This document shows, piece by piece, positions 27,977-36,177 of a DNA stretch of 64,000 bases. A program made the position numbers and the translations under genes. The stretch's first letter is position 1, and the number at the start of each line of letters is the position of its first letter. The stretch comes from Centipeda periodontii DSM 2778 (GTDB lineage: Bacteria; Bacillota; Negativicutes; Selenomonadales; Selenomonadaceae). The stretch spans positions 2,677,595 through 2,741,594 of the forward strand of contig NZ_GL892076.1 in the NCBI RefSeq assembly GCF_000213975.1. Direction: 5' to 3'. The notes below the pieces were generated by a model. That model searched no databases, had not been told where the DNA came from, and was given only the letters and a program-made list of their open reading frames with translations.

Positions 27977-28060
27977 ACCGCCCCATAGCAGCCAAGTTAT
28001 AGGCGGTTTTACTTTCCAACTATACAAGGGGCTGGCCGTTTACACGACAGCACCTTTTCT
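27967..28060 (-). ncRNA. Candidate antisense RNA to the small peptide mRNA
   Basis: A promoter at 28067-28095 on the minus strand should start RNA near 28060. The hairpin at 27975-28010, read in this direction, is followed by ACTTTTTTATC at about 27975-27965, giving an RNA of about 95 nt. It would pair with roughly the last 45 nt of the peptide mRNA, including its stop codon and terminator. No direct evidence of expression. Confidence 0.45.
27975..28010. terminator. Shared bidirectional terminator of peptide mRNA and antisense RNA
   Basis: AAACCGCC and GGCGGTTT form an 8-bp stem. TTACTTT follows on the plus strand and ACTTTTTTATC on the minus strand. Confidence 0.7.
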
Positions 28061-28066
28061 ATGTGT

Positions 28067-28095
28067 ATTATACAACAGAACGCAAATCATTTCAA
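28067..28095 (-). promoter_or_regulatory. Antisense promoter facing the small peptide gene
   Basis: On the minus strand TTGAAA (28090-28095), a 17-base spacer and a perfect TATAAT (28067-28072). It starts at the extreme 3' end of the metallophosphoesterase gene and no annotated protein gene follows it, which supports a small RNA. Confidence 0.6.
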
Positions 28096-28098
28096 GCA

Positions 28099-29412
28099 CT
28101 ATCGTTTCGTCACCCGCACGCGATCCATCTCTGTCCCATCGGGCAGGAAGCACGCGATCTCGAGTGCCTCCCGCGTGACATCCATTGTGAGATAGTTGTC
28201 CGTCTCGGGCTGCGGCAGCGTCACCTCATCGAAGGCGTGATCGATCCAGAGATTCGGATAGCGCACATTGCCCGCCACACCTGTAAGGATGTAGAGTGGT
28301 CCCTTCTTGTTCGGCGTCTTCTCGAATCCGAAGATGTGCCCGCGATTCCGATACGTGTGCAGATGTGCCGAAAAGACAACGTCGATTGCAAGCTCGTCAA
28401 AGATGGGCATCCAGACACGTCCGTTCTCCTCATCAATACCCTCCTGCCGCTCGGGACGCCCGTTGATCCGATATTGCAGCACATCCTTGTGCATGAGAAC
28501 AACGTTCCAGCGCTTGCGATTTGCTTTCAAGTCGCGGCGAATCCATGCCAGCTGTTCCTCGACCAGCCCATTCTTAAACTCTCCGATTTCCTTCTGCTGC
28601 GTGCAGAGCACAATGTAGTGCACATCACCGTAGTCAAACGAGTAGTAGTAGCGCTCGAATGCCTTGCTCCCGTTCGTGGGTGTCTTAAAATAATGCAGGT
28701 ACGCCTCGGGCAGGCGCACCTTCCAATTGAGGTCGTACGTCTCGTGGTTGCCCATCACGGGTGCGATTGGAATCACGCGCTTCATTTCCTCCACACCGCC
28801 GAAGAAGTCCATCCACTGCCGGCGATCCTCTCCGTTGTCCACAAGATCGCCCATACAGGCAAAGATCTGTGCGTCCGTATTGCGTGCCCATGCGAGATGT
28901 GCCATCTCCTTCCAGTCCGCATAGTCAGAGGACTGGGAGTCCGGAAAGATCAACATTTTGTATGCTTCATTGGCGTTCGGCGCATAGATTTCCCACCAAT
29001 CCGTCGCCATCTCCCCAGCCGTAATGCGATACTGGTACTTCGTGCCCGGGGTCAGCTGATCGAGCTCTGCCGCATACTGATAGACCTCGATGCCCTCATC
29101 CGTAAATCGATCATCCATCACAGGATAGCGGCGCACGATCTCCTCCTTCCCCCGCACGCGCAGCTCGACGGTCTGCTGCTCCGTGGGCGTGGATATTTCC
29201 CACATAAGGACGCGCGCCCGCCCCGTATCCCCCGCAACGATCTGGCGCAGGCGCTCAACGTACAGCACACCGGGGAACTGACGCAGAGCCGTGTCCCGAA
29301 GTCCGCGCAGTCCACCGAGATGCCAGAGCGCCGCTCCGCCTGCCGCGACTACACCTGCCGCAGCAGCCACCTTAATAAAGGTACGACGATTGATACTGTT
29401 CTTATTTCCCAT
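28099..29412 (-). CDS. Tat-exported metallophosphoesterase, purple-acid-phosphatase-like
   Basis: A 437-residue protein. The N-terminus has a twin-arginine signal (RRTFIK at 9-14, then a hydrophobic Ala/Gly run). A fibronectin-like domain (about 45-150, MWEISTPTEQQTVELRVRG) as in purple acid phosphatases precedes the calcineurin-like domain (about 155-420). Metal ligands are seen in IFPDSQSSDYADW, FACMGDLVDNG, VMGNHETYD and FSAHLHTYRN. The usual first GD.H motif is changed to FPDSQ, so the metal site may be atypical. The substrate is unknown. Confidence 0.85.
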   Translation of the reverse strand: MGNKNSINRRTFIKVAAAAGVVAAGGAALWHLGGLRGLRDTALRQFPGVLYVERLRQIVAGDTGRARVLMWEISTPTEQQTVELRVRGKEEIVRRYPVMDDRFTDEGIEVYQYAAELDQLTPGTKYQYRITAGEMATDWWEIYAPNANEAYKMLIFPDSQSSDYADWKEMAHLAWARNTDAQIFACMGDLVDNGEDRRQWMDFFGGVEEMKRVIPIAPVMGNHETYDLNWKVRLPEAYLHYFKTPTNGSKAFERYYYSFDYGDVHYIVLCTQQKEIGEFKNGLVEEQLAWIRRDLKANRKRWNVVLMHKDVLQYRINGRPERQEGIDEENGRVWMPIFDELAIDVVFSAHLHTYRNRGHIFGFEKTPNKKGPLYILTGVAGNVRYPNLWIDHAFDEVTLPQPETDNYLTMDVTREALEIACFLPDGTEMDRVRVTKR

Positions 29413-29490
29413 AGATTCATTCCTTTATATACTCACTGCACCTCATCACACTCCTTGGTGCAGACTCCAAGTCAAGCTTTTTCGTTCATT

Positions 29491-30222
29491 TCATGCGGAC
29501 TGCAAATAGCAGGAGGCAAGTTCCTCCGCCGTGAGTTCTCGTCCCTGTGCGCGCAGCTTAAGATAGCGCGCGACATCCACGCAGCTGATCCGTCCGTCGG
29601 GGAGGAAACTGCCCGTATCGCAGGCGATGATATTGTTCGGCAAAAAGAGCGGTACATTTCGCCCGTCGAGCGCCTGTGTCGGTGTGTGCCCCACGACGAC
29701 AAGCTCCGCTCCCCTATAGTTATCGAAAAAGCTGTCGCGAATCCAAAGAAGATCCTGCGATGTCTGTTTTTTGCGCGTGGGATTGATCCCTGCATGGACG
29801 AAGAGCACGCTCTGCACTCCATGCGTCACACGAAAATAAAGGGGTCTCGCCTTGACAAACGCAATGAGCTCCTCGGACTCATGAGAGGGCAGCGCCGCAA
29901 GCTGCATCTTCGTCACCTTGCCGCCGTTCATCAGCCAGATATCGAAATGTCCGAAAAGCGTTCTGCCGAGCCCGTGTTCCTTCAGATAGCCGAGCATCAT
30001 CGCCTCGTGGTTGCCGCAGAGCGCGTGAACGTTCTCGTACCGCTCCACCTGCTCATGCACAAAGCGCAGGACATCCACGGGCGCAGCGCCGCGGTCAATG
30101 TAGTCCCCGAGAAAGACGAGCAGATCTTGTTGATCGTCAAACGCAATCGTTTTCCAAAGTGCACGCAGTTTGTCCACATAACCGTGGATATCCCCCACGG
30201 CAAGAATCCGTCGAAATGCCAT
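29491..30222 (-). CDS. Metallophosphoesterase of the Ser/Thr protein phosphatase type
   Basis: A 243-residue PPP-like phosphatase with the full motif set: GDIHG (residues 10-14), GDYIDRG (39-45), GNHE (70-73), a later His in LFVHAGINP and VVGHTPTQA. Bacterial relatives dephosphorylate proteins or act as ApaH-like hydrolases; the substrate here is not determined. It lies upstream of the exported phosphoesterase in the same direction, 78 bases away. The start has AAGGGGGCGG upstream. Confidence 0.88.
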   Translation of the reverse strand: MAFRRILAVGDIHGYVDKLRALWKTIAFDDQQDLLVFLGDYIDRGAAPVDVLRFVHEQVERYENVHALCGNHEAMMLGYLKEHGLGRTLFGHFDIWLMNGGKVTKMQLAALPSHESEELIAFVKARPLYFRVTHGVQSVLFVHAGINPTRKKQTSQDLLWIRDSFFDNYRGAELVVVGHTPTQALDGRNVPLFLPNNIIACDTGSFLPDGRISCVDVARYLKLRAQGRELTAEELASCYLQSA

Positions 30223-30325
30223 GGAAACCGCCCCCTTTCACTCTTTATTATATCGCATCGCGTCTGAAATGAACATGAGAGTCACAAATCTTTCTATGTA
30301 TTCCGTGCCAATTCAAGCTGTATGA

Positions 30326-30354
30326 TTGACATTCTGCGCCGCGCGATATATGAT
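30326..30354 (+). promoter_or_regulatory. Promoter of purB-purA
   Basis: TTGACA (30326-30331), 17 bases, TATGAT (30349-30354), 45 bases before the purB start. No purine riboswitch or PurR box was recognised in the short leader. Confidence 0.65.
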
Positions 30355-30399
30355 ACGAATGTTGGGATATGTTCATGTATCATGCGCAGGAGGAAGCAA

Positions 30400-31692
30400 A
30401 TGATAGAACGCTATACGCGTCCGGAGATGGGACATCTCTGGTCGATCCAAAACGAGTGGCAGACCATCCTGAACGTGGAGATTGCCGCGTGCGAAGCGAT
30501 GGCAGAGCTGGGTGAGATCCCCACCGCCGCCGTGGAGAATATCAAGAAGAACGCACGGTTCGATGTCGCACGCATCAACGAGATCGAAAAGACCACCGAT
30601 CATGACATCATTGCATTCCTCACAAACCTTGAGGAGAACGTCGGTGAGGACTCGAAATACATCCACAAGGGCCTCACGTCGAGCGATGTCAAGGACACGG
30701 CGTACTGCATCATGATGCGCGATGCCGCCGCGATCATCGAGGGTGATCTGCACGCATTCCGCGAGGTACTGCGCCGCCGCGCTGAGGAGTTCCGCCACAC
30801 GCCCTGCATCGGGCGCACGCACGGCATCCATGCGGAGCCGATGACGTTCGGGCTGAAGCTGCTCCTCTGGAGCGCGGAGATCGAGCGCGACATCGAGCGC
30901 CTCACGCGCGCGAAGGAGGTCGTCTCCGTCGGCAAGCTCTCGGGCGCCGTCGGCACCTACTCCAACATCGACCCGCGCATCGAGGAGCTGACGTGCAAAA
31001 AGCTCGGGCTGACGCCCGTCCGTCTGGCGACACAGGTCATCCAGCGCGACCGCCACGCCGAATTTGTCACGACGCTCGCCATCATCGCGGGCACGATGGA
31101 GAAGATCGCGACCGAGATCCGCAACCTGCAGCGCACGGACATCCGTGAGGCAGAGGAGTTCTTCAAGGCGGGGCAGAAGGGCTCGTCCGCGATGCCGCAC
31201 AAGCGCAACCCGATCAACTGCGAGCGCGTTTCGGGCATGGCACGCCTCGTGCGCGGCAACGCCGTCGCGGCGCTCGAGGACATGACGCTCTGGCATGAGC
31301 GCGACATCTCGCACTCCTCCGTCGAACGCGTCATCCTGCCCGACGCGACGATCAACGTGGACTACTGCCTGCACAAGCTGACGGGCATCGTCGACAAGCT
31401 GCTCGTCTACCCCGACGCCATGCTGCACAACATGAACCGCACGGGCGGGCTCATCTACAGTCAGCGCATCCTCACGGCGCTCGTCAACAAGGGCGTCCTG
31501 CGCCAGACGGCGTATGTCTGGGTGCAGCGCAACGCCATGAAGCGCTGGCTCGAGAAAGAGGATTTCCGTACCAACGTCGAAAAGGACGCCGACATCTCCG
31601 CACACCTCACAAGGGAAGAGATCGACGCGTGCTTTGACTATACCTATTTCCTGCGCCATGTGGATTCCATATTTGCGCGCTTTGATCTCTAA
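30400..31692 (+). CDS. purB: Adenylosuccinate lyase
   Basis: A 430-residue enzyme of the fumarase/aspartase superfamily acting twice in purine synthesis (SAICAR to AICAR, adenylosuccinate to AMP). Family features are the N-terminal YTRPEMGHLWSIQNEWQ, KGLTSSDVKDTA, GRTHGIHAEPMTFG with the catalytic His, SGAVGTYSNIDP and the signature loop GSSAMPHKRNPINCE. AGGAGG lies 6 bases before ATG 30400; the longer frame runs into the promoter. It is followed by purA 24 bases later. Confidence 0.97.
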   Translation: MIERYTRPEMGHLWSIQNEWQTILNVEIAACEAMAELGEIPTAAVENIKKNARFDVARINEIEKTTDHDIIAFLTNLEENVGEDSKYIHKGLTSSDVKDTAYCIMMRDAAAIIEGDLHAFREVLRRRAEEFRHTPCIGRTHGIHAEPMTFGLKLLLWSAEIERDIERLTRAKEVVSVGKLSGAVGTYSNIDPRIEELTCKKLGLTPVRLATQVIQRDRHAEFVTTLAIIAGTMEKIATEIRNLQRTDIREAEEFFKAGQKGSSAMPHKRNPINCERVSGMARLVRGNAVAALEDMTLWHERDISHSSVERVILPDATINVDYCLHKLTGIVDKLLVYPDAMLHNMNRTGGLIYSQRILTALVNKGVLRQTAYVWVQRNAMKRWLEKEDFRTNVEKDADISAHLTREEIDACFDYTYFLRHVDSIFARFDL

Positions 31693-31716
31693 GGGAAAGA
31701 ATAGGGGGACTCTATC

Positions 31717-33003
31717 ATGTCAACCATCGTTATCACGGGCACACAGTGGGGCGACGAGGGCAAAGGGAAGATCGTCGACTACCTCGCAAGCAAGGCGGAC
31801 ACCGTCGTCCGTTTCCAGGGCGGCTGCAACGCCGGTCACACCGTCGTCGCAGACGGAGAGGAGTACAAGCTGCGCCTCCTGCCGTCGGGCATCCTCTACA
31901 AGGGCACACTCAACATCATTGCAAACGGCGTCGCCTTTGATCCCGAGGTCTGCCTGCAGGAGATGGACGCCATGACGGCGCGCGGCATCGACACCTCGAA
32001 CACCCGCATCTCCGACCGTGCACATGTCGTCATGCCCTATCACCGCCTGATGGACGGCATCGGCGATGCGCAGCGCGGTGCAGACAAGATCGGTACGACG
32101 GGGCGCGGCATCGGCCCCTGCTACATGGACCGCGACGACCGCATCGGCATCCGCGTCTGTGACCTCATGGAAAAGGACGAGTTTGCAAAAAAGCTCAAGC
32201 GAAATCTTGATATCAAAAACGGCGAGCTCGCTGCGGTCTACCACCATGAACCGCTCGAATACGAAGAAGTATTGAAGGAGTATCAGGGCTACGCCGAGCG
32301 CCTGCGCCCACTCGTCACCGACACGATCCCCCTCCTCAACGAGGAGATCGCGGCGGGACATAAGATCCTCTTTGAGGGCGCACAGGCGACCATGCTCGAC
32401 ATCGACTACGGGACCTATCCCTACGTCACGGCATCGCACCCCGTCTCGGGCGGCGTCACCGTTGGCGCGGGCGTCGCACCGAAGAAGATCGACAAGGTTG
32501 TCGGCATCGTCAAGGCGTACTGCACGCGCGTCGGTGAGGGGCCCTTCCCCACCGAGCAGCTGAACGCGATCGGCGAAAAGCTGCGCGAGGCGGGGCATGA
32601 GTTCGGCACCGTCACGGGACGGCCGCGCCGCACGGGCTGGCTCGATGCGGTCGTCGTCCGCCACGCGGGGCTGCTCTCCGGCATCGACTACATGGCGGTC
32701 ACACGCCTCGACATTCTCGACGGCTTCGACGAAATCAAGATCTGCACGGGTTACAAGCACAAGGGGCAGCTGCTGAAGGGCGTCCCCGCAAGCCTCAACG
32801 TCCTCGCAGAGGTCGAGCCGGTCTACGAGACCTTCTCGGGATGGAAAACGGACATCTCGGGGATCCGCAGCTACGACGACCTGCCCGAGAACGCACGCAA
32901 GTATCTCGAGCGCATGGCTGAGATCACGGGCATTGCCCTCGGCATCGTCTCCGTCGGTCCCTCGCGCGAGCAGACCATCGTCCTCGCCAAGGATCTGTTC
33001 TAA
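31717..33003 (+). CDS. purA: Adenylosuccinate synthetase
   Basis: A 428-residue GTP-dependent enzyme that joins IMP and aspartate in the AMP branch. It shows the P-loop TGTQWGDEGKGKIVD (about 7-21), the NAGHTV IMP loop, GTTGRGIGPCYMDR, the ATMLDIDYGTYPYVT switch region and TGRPRRTGWLDAV. Its length is standard. The stop TAA is part of the target duplication of a MITE. Confidence 0.98.
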   Translation: MSTIVITGTQWGDEGKGKIVDYLASKADTVVRFQGGCNAGHTVVADGEEYKLRLLPSGILYKGTLNIIANGVAFDPEVCLQEMDAMTARGIDTSNTRISDRAHVVMPYHRLMDGIGDAQRGADKIGTTGRGIGPCYMDRDDRIGIRVCDLMEKDEFAKKLKRNLDIKNGELAAVYHHEPLEYEEVLKEYQGYAERLRPLVTDTIPLLNEEIAAGHKILFEGAQATMLDIDYGTYPYVTASHPVSGGVTVGAGVAPKKIDKVVGIVKAYCTRVGEGPFPTEQLNAIGEKLREAGHEFGTVTGRPRRTGWLDAVVVRHAGLLSGIDYMAVTRLDILDGFDEIKICTGYKHKGQLLKGVPASLNVLAEVEPVYETFSGWKTDISGIRSYDDLPENARKYLERMAEITGIALGIVSVGPSREQTIVLAKDLF

Positions 33004-33164
33004 GGAATCGCTGATAAAATGAAGTCTGTCAGATTGGTGTAGATTTTTTGTTCGATCAAGGAGACAAACCGGACGCATAGCCAAAGCTATGTGGAGGATT
33101 TGTCGACGAAGAGAGGGCGAAAAAGATGCGCCAAGATGACAGGGCTGAATTTATCAGTGCTTCC
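33004..33164 (+). mobile_element. MITE-like palindromic element (family A), copy 5
   Basis: 161 bp with ends GGAATCGCTGATAAAATG and AATTTATCAGTGCTTCC, flanked by the perfect 4-bp repeat CTAA (33000-33003 and 33165-33168). The left copy overlaps the purA stop codon. Confidence 0.9.
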
Positions 33165-33189
33165 CTAACAATTTCTTTGTAAAAATAAT

Positions 33190-33228
33190 GGCACGCTTAC
33201 GCATTTACGCACGGCGTGCCGTTTTTAT
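33190..33228 (+). terminator. Terminator downstream of purA
   Basis: GGCACGC and GCGTGCC form a stem with a long loop, followed by GTTTTTATT. It makes an apparent ORF start at 33188 implausible. Confidence 0.7.
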
Positions 33229-33238
33229 TGCGCTTGAC

Positions 33239-33259
33239 TACTACGATTCAATCGTAGTA
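33239..33259 (+). promoter_or_regulatory. Inverted-repeat operator upstream of the toxin-antitoxin pair
   Basis: TACTACGAT, TCA, ATCGTAGTA is a perfect 9-bp inverted repeat directly after a TTGACT (33235-33240) that can serve as -35 box. It is a likely autoregulatory site for the downstream XRE-family antitoxin. Confidence 0.6.
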
Positions 33260-33286
33260 AACTATGAAAAGAGGCAGGTGATCCCA

Positions 33287-33642
33287 TTGAGGCTATCCAG
33301 AATGTTTGTCCAGCCAACCACATTCCTCAGAGAATGGAAACGCCTCGGGTTCACCGATGAAGATCTACGGCGTATGGAGTATCAACTCCTGCAAAATCCT
33401 AAGATGGGCGATGTCATTCAGGGAACGGGACGTCTGCGCAAGATGCGTTTTTCCTATGAACATCGTGGAAAGAGCGGCAGCGTCCGCTCTGCTACGTCGA
33501 CTTTGAACAGTACGAACAGATCTACCTGTTTGCTGTCTTCGCCAAAAATGAGCAGGATAATCTGTCTTCCTCGGAATGCGCCCTGCTCAAAAAACAAATT
33601 GAGAGGCTTGAGAAAACCTTACAAAGGAGGTTCTTTGAATGA
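33287..33642 (+). pseudogene. RelE/HigB-type toxin, frameshifted
   Basis: The first frame (TTG 33287 or ATG 33302) gives MFVQPTTFLREWKRLGFTDEDLRRMEYQLLQ, NPKMGDVIQGTGRLRKMRF and GKSGSVR, typical of RelE/HigB-like ribonucleases. The sequence then continues one frame over as CYVDFEQYEQIYLFAVFAKNEQDNL and ends RRFFE-stop at 33642. One base is missing near 33485-33492. Restoring it gives the usual SGSxRVCYVDF core, so the toxin is inactivated. Its end overlaps the antitoxin start. Confidence 0.8.
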
Positions 33643-33944
33643 GTACGGCTTTTTCCATGCTGTCCACCGCACTGGGTGAAGCAATTGAAGATGCGGAGGG
33701 GCGCGGGATAAAACTTCGGCGTGAACATCTCAGCATCGAGATAGAACCGTTACCCGTCTATTCGGCAGAACGAATCAAGTCAATTCGCCAAACAGCAGGT
33801 GTGACACAGAGAACCTTCGCCTCTTACTTCGGTGTTTCCTGCCGCACCATTGAGGCTTGGGAGTCCGGAAAAAACCACCCCTCCGGTCCTTCCAAGAGAC
33901 TGCTCCACTTACTGGAAAACAAACAGTGCTCCATTGTGCGCTGA
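33639..33944 (+). CDS. XRE-family antitoxin of the RelE-type pair
   Basis: A 101-residue protein with a C-terminal helix-turn-helix (about 45-95, IKSIRQTAGVTQRTFASYFGVSCRTIEAWESGKNHPSG). It is the usual partner of DUF1044/HigB-type toxins. GGAGG lies 8 bases upstream within the toxin gene, and the start overlaps the toxin stop (ATGA). It is intact although its toxin is frameshifted. It probably binds the inverted repeat at 33239-33259. Confidence 0.88.
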   Translation: MSTAFSMLSTALGEAIEDAEGRGIKLRREHLSIEIEPLPVYSAERIKSIRQTAGVTQRTFASYFGVSCRTIEAWESGKNHPSGPSKRLLHLLENKQCSIVR

Positions 33945-33947
33945 CAA

Positions 33948-33983
33948 AAAACGAGGATTGCCATACACAGCAATCCTCGTTTT
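33948..33983. terminator. Bidirectional terminator
   Basis: AACGAGGATTGC and GCAATCCTCGTT form a perfect 12-bp stem, followed by TTATT on the plus strand and TTTTGT on the minus strand, between convergent genes. Confidence 0.85.
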
Positions 33984-33984
33984 A

Positions 33985-34590
33985 TTATGCCACCGCAAAG
34001 CCCGCCTCAACAAAAAATTTCCGGTATACCTCCGCCTTCGCTTCGAGCTTCATCGGGTAGGCGCGCGAGGTGGACGGGAGACGCGTGACGAGGAGATCAC
34101 GGTCGCCGCAGCGTGCGGCGATGGTTTCTCCCGTCTTGAAGTCCTTTGCCCTCACCTCCGTCTCAAGGAGTGAGAGCAGGATCTCCGTCGCCTTGCCGCC
34201 CGTCGTACAGATGCGGCGGCACTGCGGAATTTTCTCCAAAATCTCGGGCAGTTCAACCGTCTCCACAACCTTCAGATAGGCATCGGATGCATTCCCATGC
34301 GTACGAATGGCACGGCGCACTCCGGGGCAGGAGGCAATGCCGCGCTCCGTGAGAAATGCCTTGATCTTCTCCGCGTCAAACGCCTTTTCTCCCGCACGCT
34401 GAAAGTGCATCGCGTCACCGAAGAATACGAGCCCATAGACGCGCCACATATCGTTTTGGAAATTCGGATAGTGAAACTCCATCGTCCGCTTCTCTGCCGC
34501 CGGCGGGAAGCTCCCCATCATCAGTAAGCTCGCATGGGGCGGCAGAAACGGCGGGAACGGGCGAAGCTCGATCTGCTGTTCATCGGTCAT
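33985..34590 (-). CDS. Uracil-DNA glycosylase superfamily protein
   Basis: A 201-residue protein with the UDG fold signatures LLMMGSFPPAAEKR (motif 1 region), the FHYPNFQNDMWRVYGLVFF segment and a C-terminal TRLPSTSRAYPMKLEAK (motif 2 region, with Ser replacing the common HPS). It resembles the Mug/UDG-like group DUF in genomes annotated only as uracil-DNA glycosylase family, so it is probably a base-excision repair enzyme with uncertain specificity. It lies 9 bases after the YeiH gene. Confidence 0.75.
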   Translation of the reverse strand: MTDEQQIELRPFPPFLPPHASLLMMGSFPPAAEKRTMEFHYPNFQNDMWRVYGLVFFGDAMHFQRAGEKAFDAEKIKAFLTERGIASCPGVRRAIRTHGNASDAYLKVVETVELPEILEKIPQCRRICTTGGKATEILLSLLETEVRAKDFKTGETIAARCGDRDLLVTRLPSTSRAYPMKLEAKAEVYRKFFVEAGFAVA

Positions 34591-34599
34591 GATTGCACC

Positions 34600-35583
34600 T
34601 CAGAGCAAGCCGAGCGCATGCTGCACGATGAGCGACGTGCCCGCCACTGCGATCCAGCAGACCATGCCGAGTATGAGTGGACGCGTCCCGTTCTTGATGA
34701 GCGACGGGAGATCCGTATTCAGTCCGATCGCGCTCATCGCGAGCACAATGGAGAACTTGCCGAGCGTTCCGAGCCCGTGCGAAATCTCTGCGGGGATAAT
34801 GCCCGTCGTGTTCACGATGCACGCGAGCACAAAGTAGAGCACGAACATCGGAAAGATTCGCTGCAACGAGAAGCCTGCGCCGCTCTTCGCCGCCCCGCGC
34901 ATCATCAGCAGAGCAAAAAACAGACAGACCGGCACAATCATAAGCGTACGCGTCAGCTTGACAATCGTCGCATATGCACCCGCGTCGTGGCTGTATGCGT
35001 AGCCCGCCGCGACGACGGACGAGGTGTCGTTGATCGCCGTACCCGCCCACATGCCGAAGCCCGCGTCCGACATCCCGACGGAATGCCCGATGAAGGGAAA
35101 AATAAAGACCGCGAGGACATTGAAGAAGAAGATGGTCGCAATCGAAATGACCACATCGCGATCCTTTGCCCCGATGACGGGCGCGACTGCCGCGATTGCA
35201 GAACCCCCGCAGATCGCCGTGCCCGCGCCGACGAGCGAGGTCATATCGCGATCCAGCCCGAGCACCTTCCCCATCAGGAACGCCGCACCGAACGCAGCGA
35301 GCAATGTAAAGATCATGACGTAGAGCGACTGCTCCCCGACCTCGACGACATGAAAGAGATTCATCTCGAAGCCGAGCAGGATGATCGCGTATTGGAGAAT
35401 TTTCTTGCCCGTGAATTGAATCCCCTTCTCCACCGCATGCGGCCGCCGCTTCTTCGCAAACAGCATGCCGAGCAGAATACCGAACACGGGACCGCCCACG
35501 ATTGGGAAGTACAGCCCCAAGATATACGCCGGTATCGCAAAGAGCAGCGCATAGAGAATGCCGTCCATATATTCGCGTTTCAT
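34600..35583 (-). CDS. YeiH family putative sulfate exporter
   Basis: A 327-residue inner-membrane protein with about ten helices. Diagnostic YeiH motifs are GKKILQYAIILLGFEMNL, GAGTAICGGSAIAAVAPVI, the GHSVGMSDAGFGMWAGTAINDTSSVVAAG segment and LNTDLPSLIKNG. The family is annotated as a putative sulfate or sulfite exporter, but direct evidence is scarce. Start MKREYMDG follows a GAGAGG site. Confidence 0.88.
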   Translation of the reverse strand: MKREYMDGILYALLFAIPAYILGLYFPIVGGPVFGILLGMLFAKKRRPHAVEKGIQFTGKKILQYAIILLGFEMNLFHVVEVGEQSLYVMIFTLLAAFGAAFLMGKVLGLDRDMTSLVGAGTAICGGSAIAAVAPVIGAKDRDVVISIATIFFFNVLAVFIFPFIGHSVGMSDAGFGMWAGTAINDTSSVVAAGYAYSHDAGAYATIVKLTRTLMIVPVCLFFALLMMRGAAKSGAGFSLQRIFPMFVLYFVLACIVNTTGIIPAEISHGLGTLGKFSIVLAMSAIGLNTDLPSLIKNGTRPLILGMVCWIAVAGTSLIVQHALGLL

Positions 35584-35707
35584 ACATTCACCTCTCTCAG
35601 AACAAACCTACTATTCCCTTCATCTTACACCTTTTTCCGTTAAAATGCACGAAAAAACTACCGCATCCTCCTATGCAAGGCGAGATGCGGCACAACGATG
35701 CGATTCC

Positions 35708-36073
35708 CTAAGAAAACAGCTCCGCCCACTCCTTTTCGCGGAAGCCCGTGAGCACACGATCCTGCGTGATGAGCAGCGGACGCTTCACAAGCATGCCGTC
35801 GGACGCAAGTACGGCGTACTGCTCCTCCTCCGTCATCGCAGGCAGCTTGTCCTTGAGCGCGAGCTCACGGTAGAGCATCCCACTCGTGTTGAAAAACCGC
35901 TTCAGCGGCAGTCCGCTTCTTGCGTGCCACGCACGCAGCTCGTCTGCCGTCGGCTTCTCCGCCACGATGTCGCGCATCGGCGCCGCGCAGCCGTGCGCGC
36001 GCAAAAACTTCTCCGCCTTCTGGCAGGTCGAACACTTCGGATAACCGATAAAGAGCACATCGTTCTTTGACAT
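35708..36073 (-). CDS. ArsC/Spx family protein (arsenate reductase-like)
   Basis: A 121-residue thioredoxin-fold protein. YPKCSTCQKAEKFL carries a CxxC at the N-terminus and VKRPLLI carries the conserved Arg-Pro. The protein is of the YffB/ArsC-like type, also called Spx/MgsR-like; the usual interaction with RNA polymerase cannot be judged. ATG 36073 follows GGAGG by 7 bases. It is a single gene after the terminator of the PTS regulator. Confidence 0.85.
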   Translation of the reverse strand: MSKNDVLFIGYPKCSTCQKAEKFLRAHGCAAPMRDIVAEKPTADELRAWHARSGLPLKRFFNTSGMLYRELALKDKLPAMTEEEQYAVLASDGMLVKRPLLITQDRVLTGFREKEWAELFS

Positions 36074-36134
36074 TGTCATTCCTCCTTCAAACGCAGTCAT
36101 TTCCATTATACAAACGCAGAAAATATTTGCAATC

Positions 36135-36176
36135 AAAAACAGCGTCCTCCTCCTATATGGGGGAAAACGCTGTTTT
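36135..36176 (-). terminator. Terminator of the PTS operon
   Basis: On the minus strand AAAACAGCGT and ACGCTGTTTTTG flank a CCCCC/GGAGG sub-stem, directly after the regulator stop. Confidence 0.75.
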
Positions 36177-36177
36177 C

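Noticed and set aside
33188-33286. An upstream extension of the RelE-type toxin frame starting at 33188
   Set aside because: It runs through a terminator hairpin and the operator/promoter of the pair, and has no ribosome site. The toxin start at 33287 or 33302 has one.
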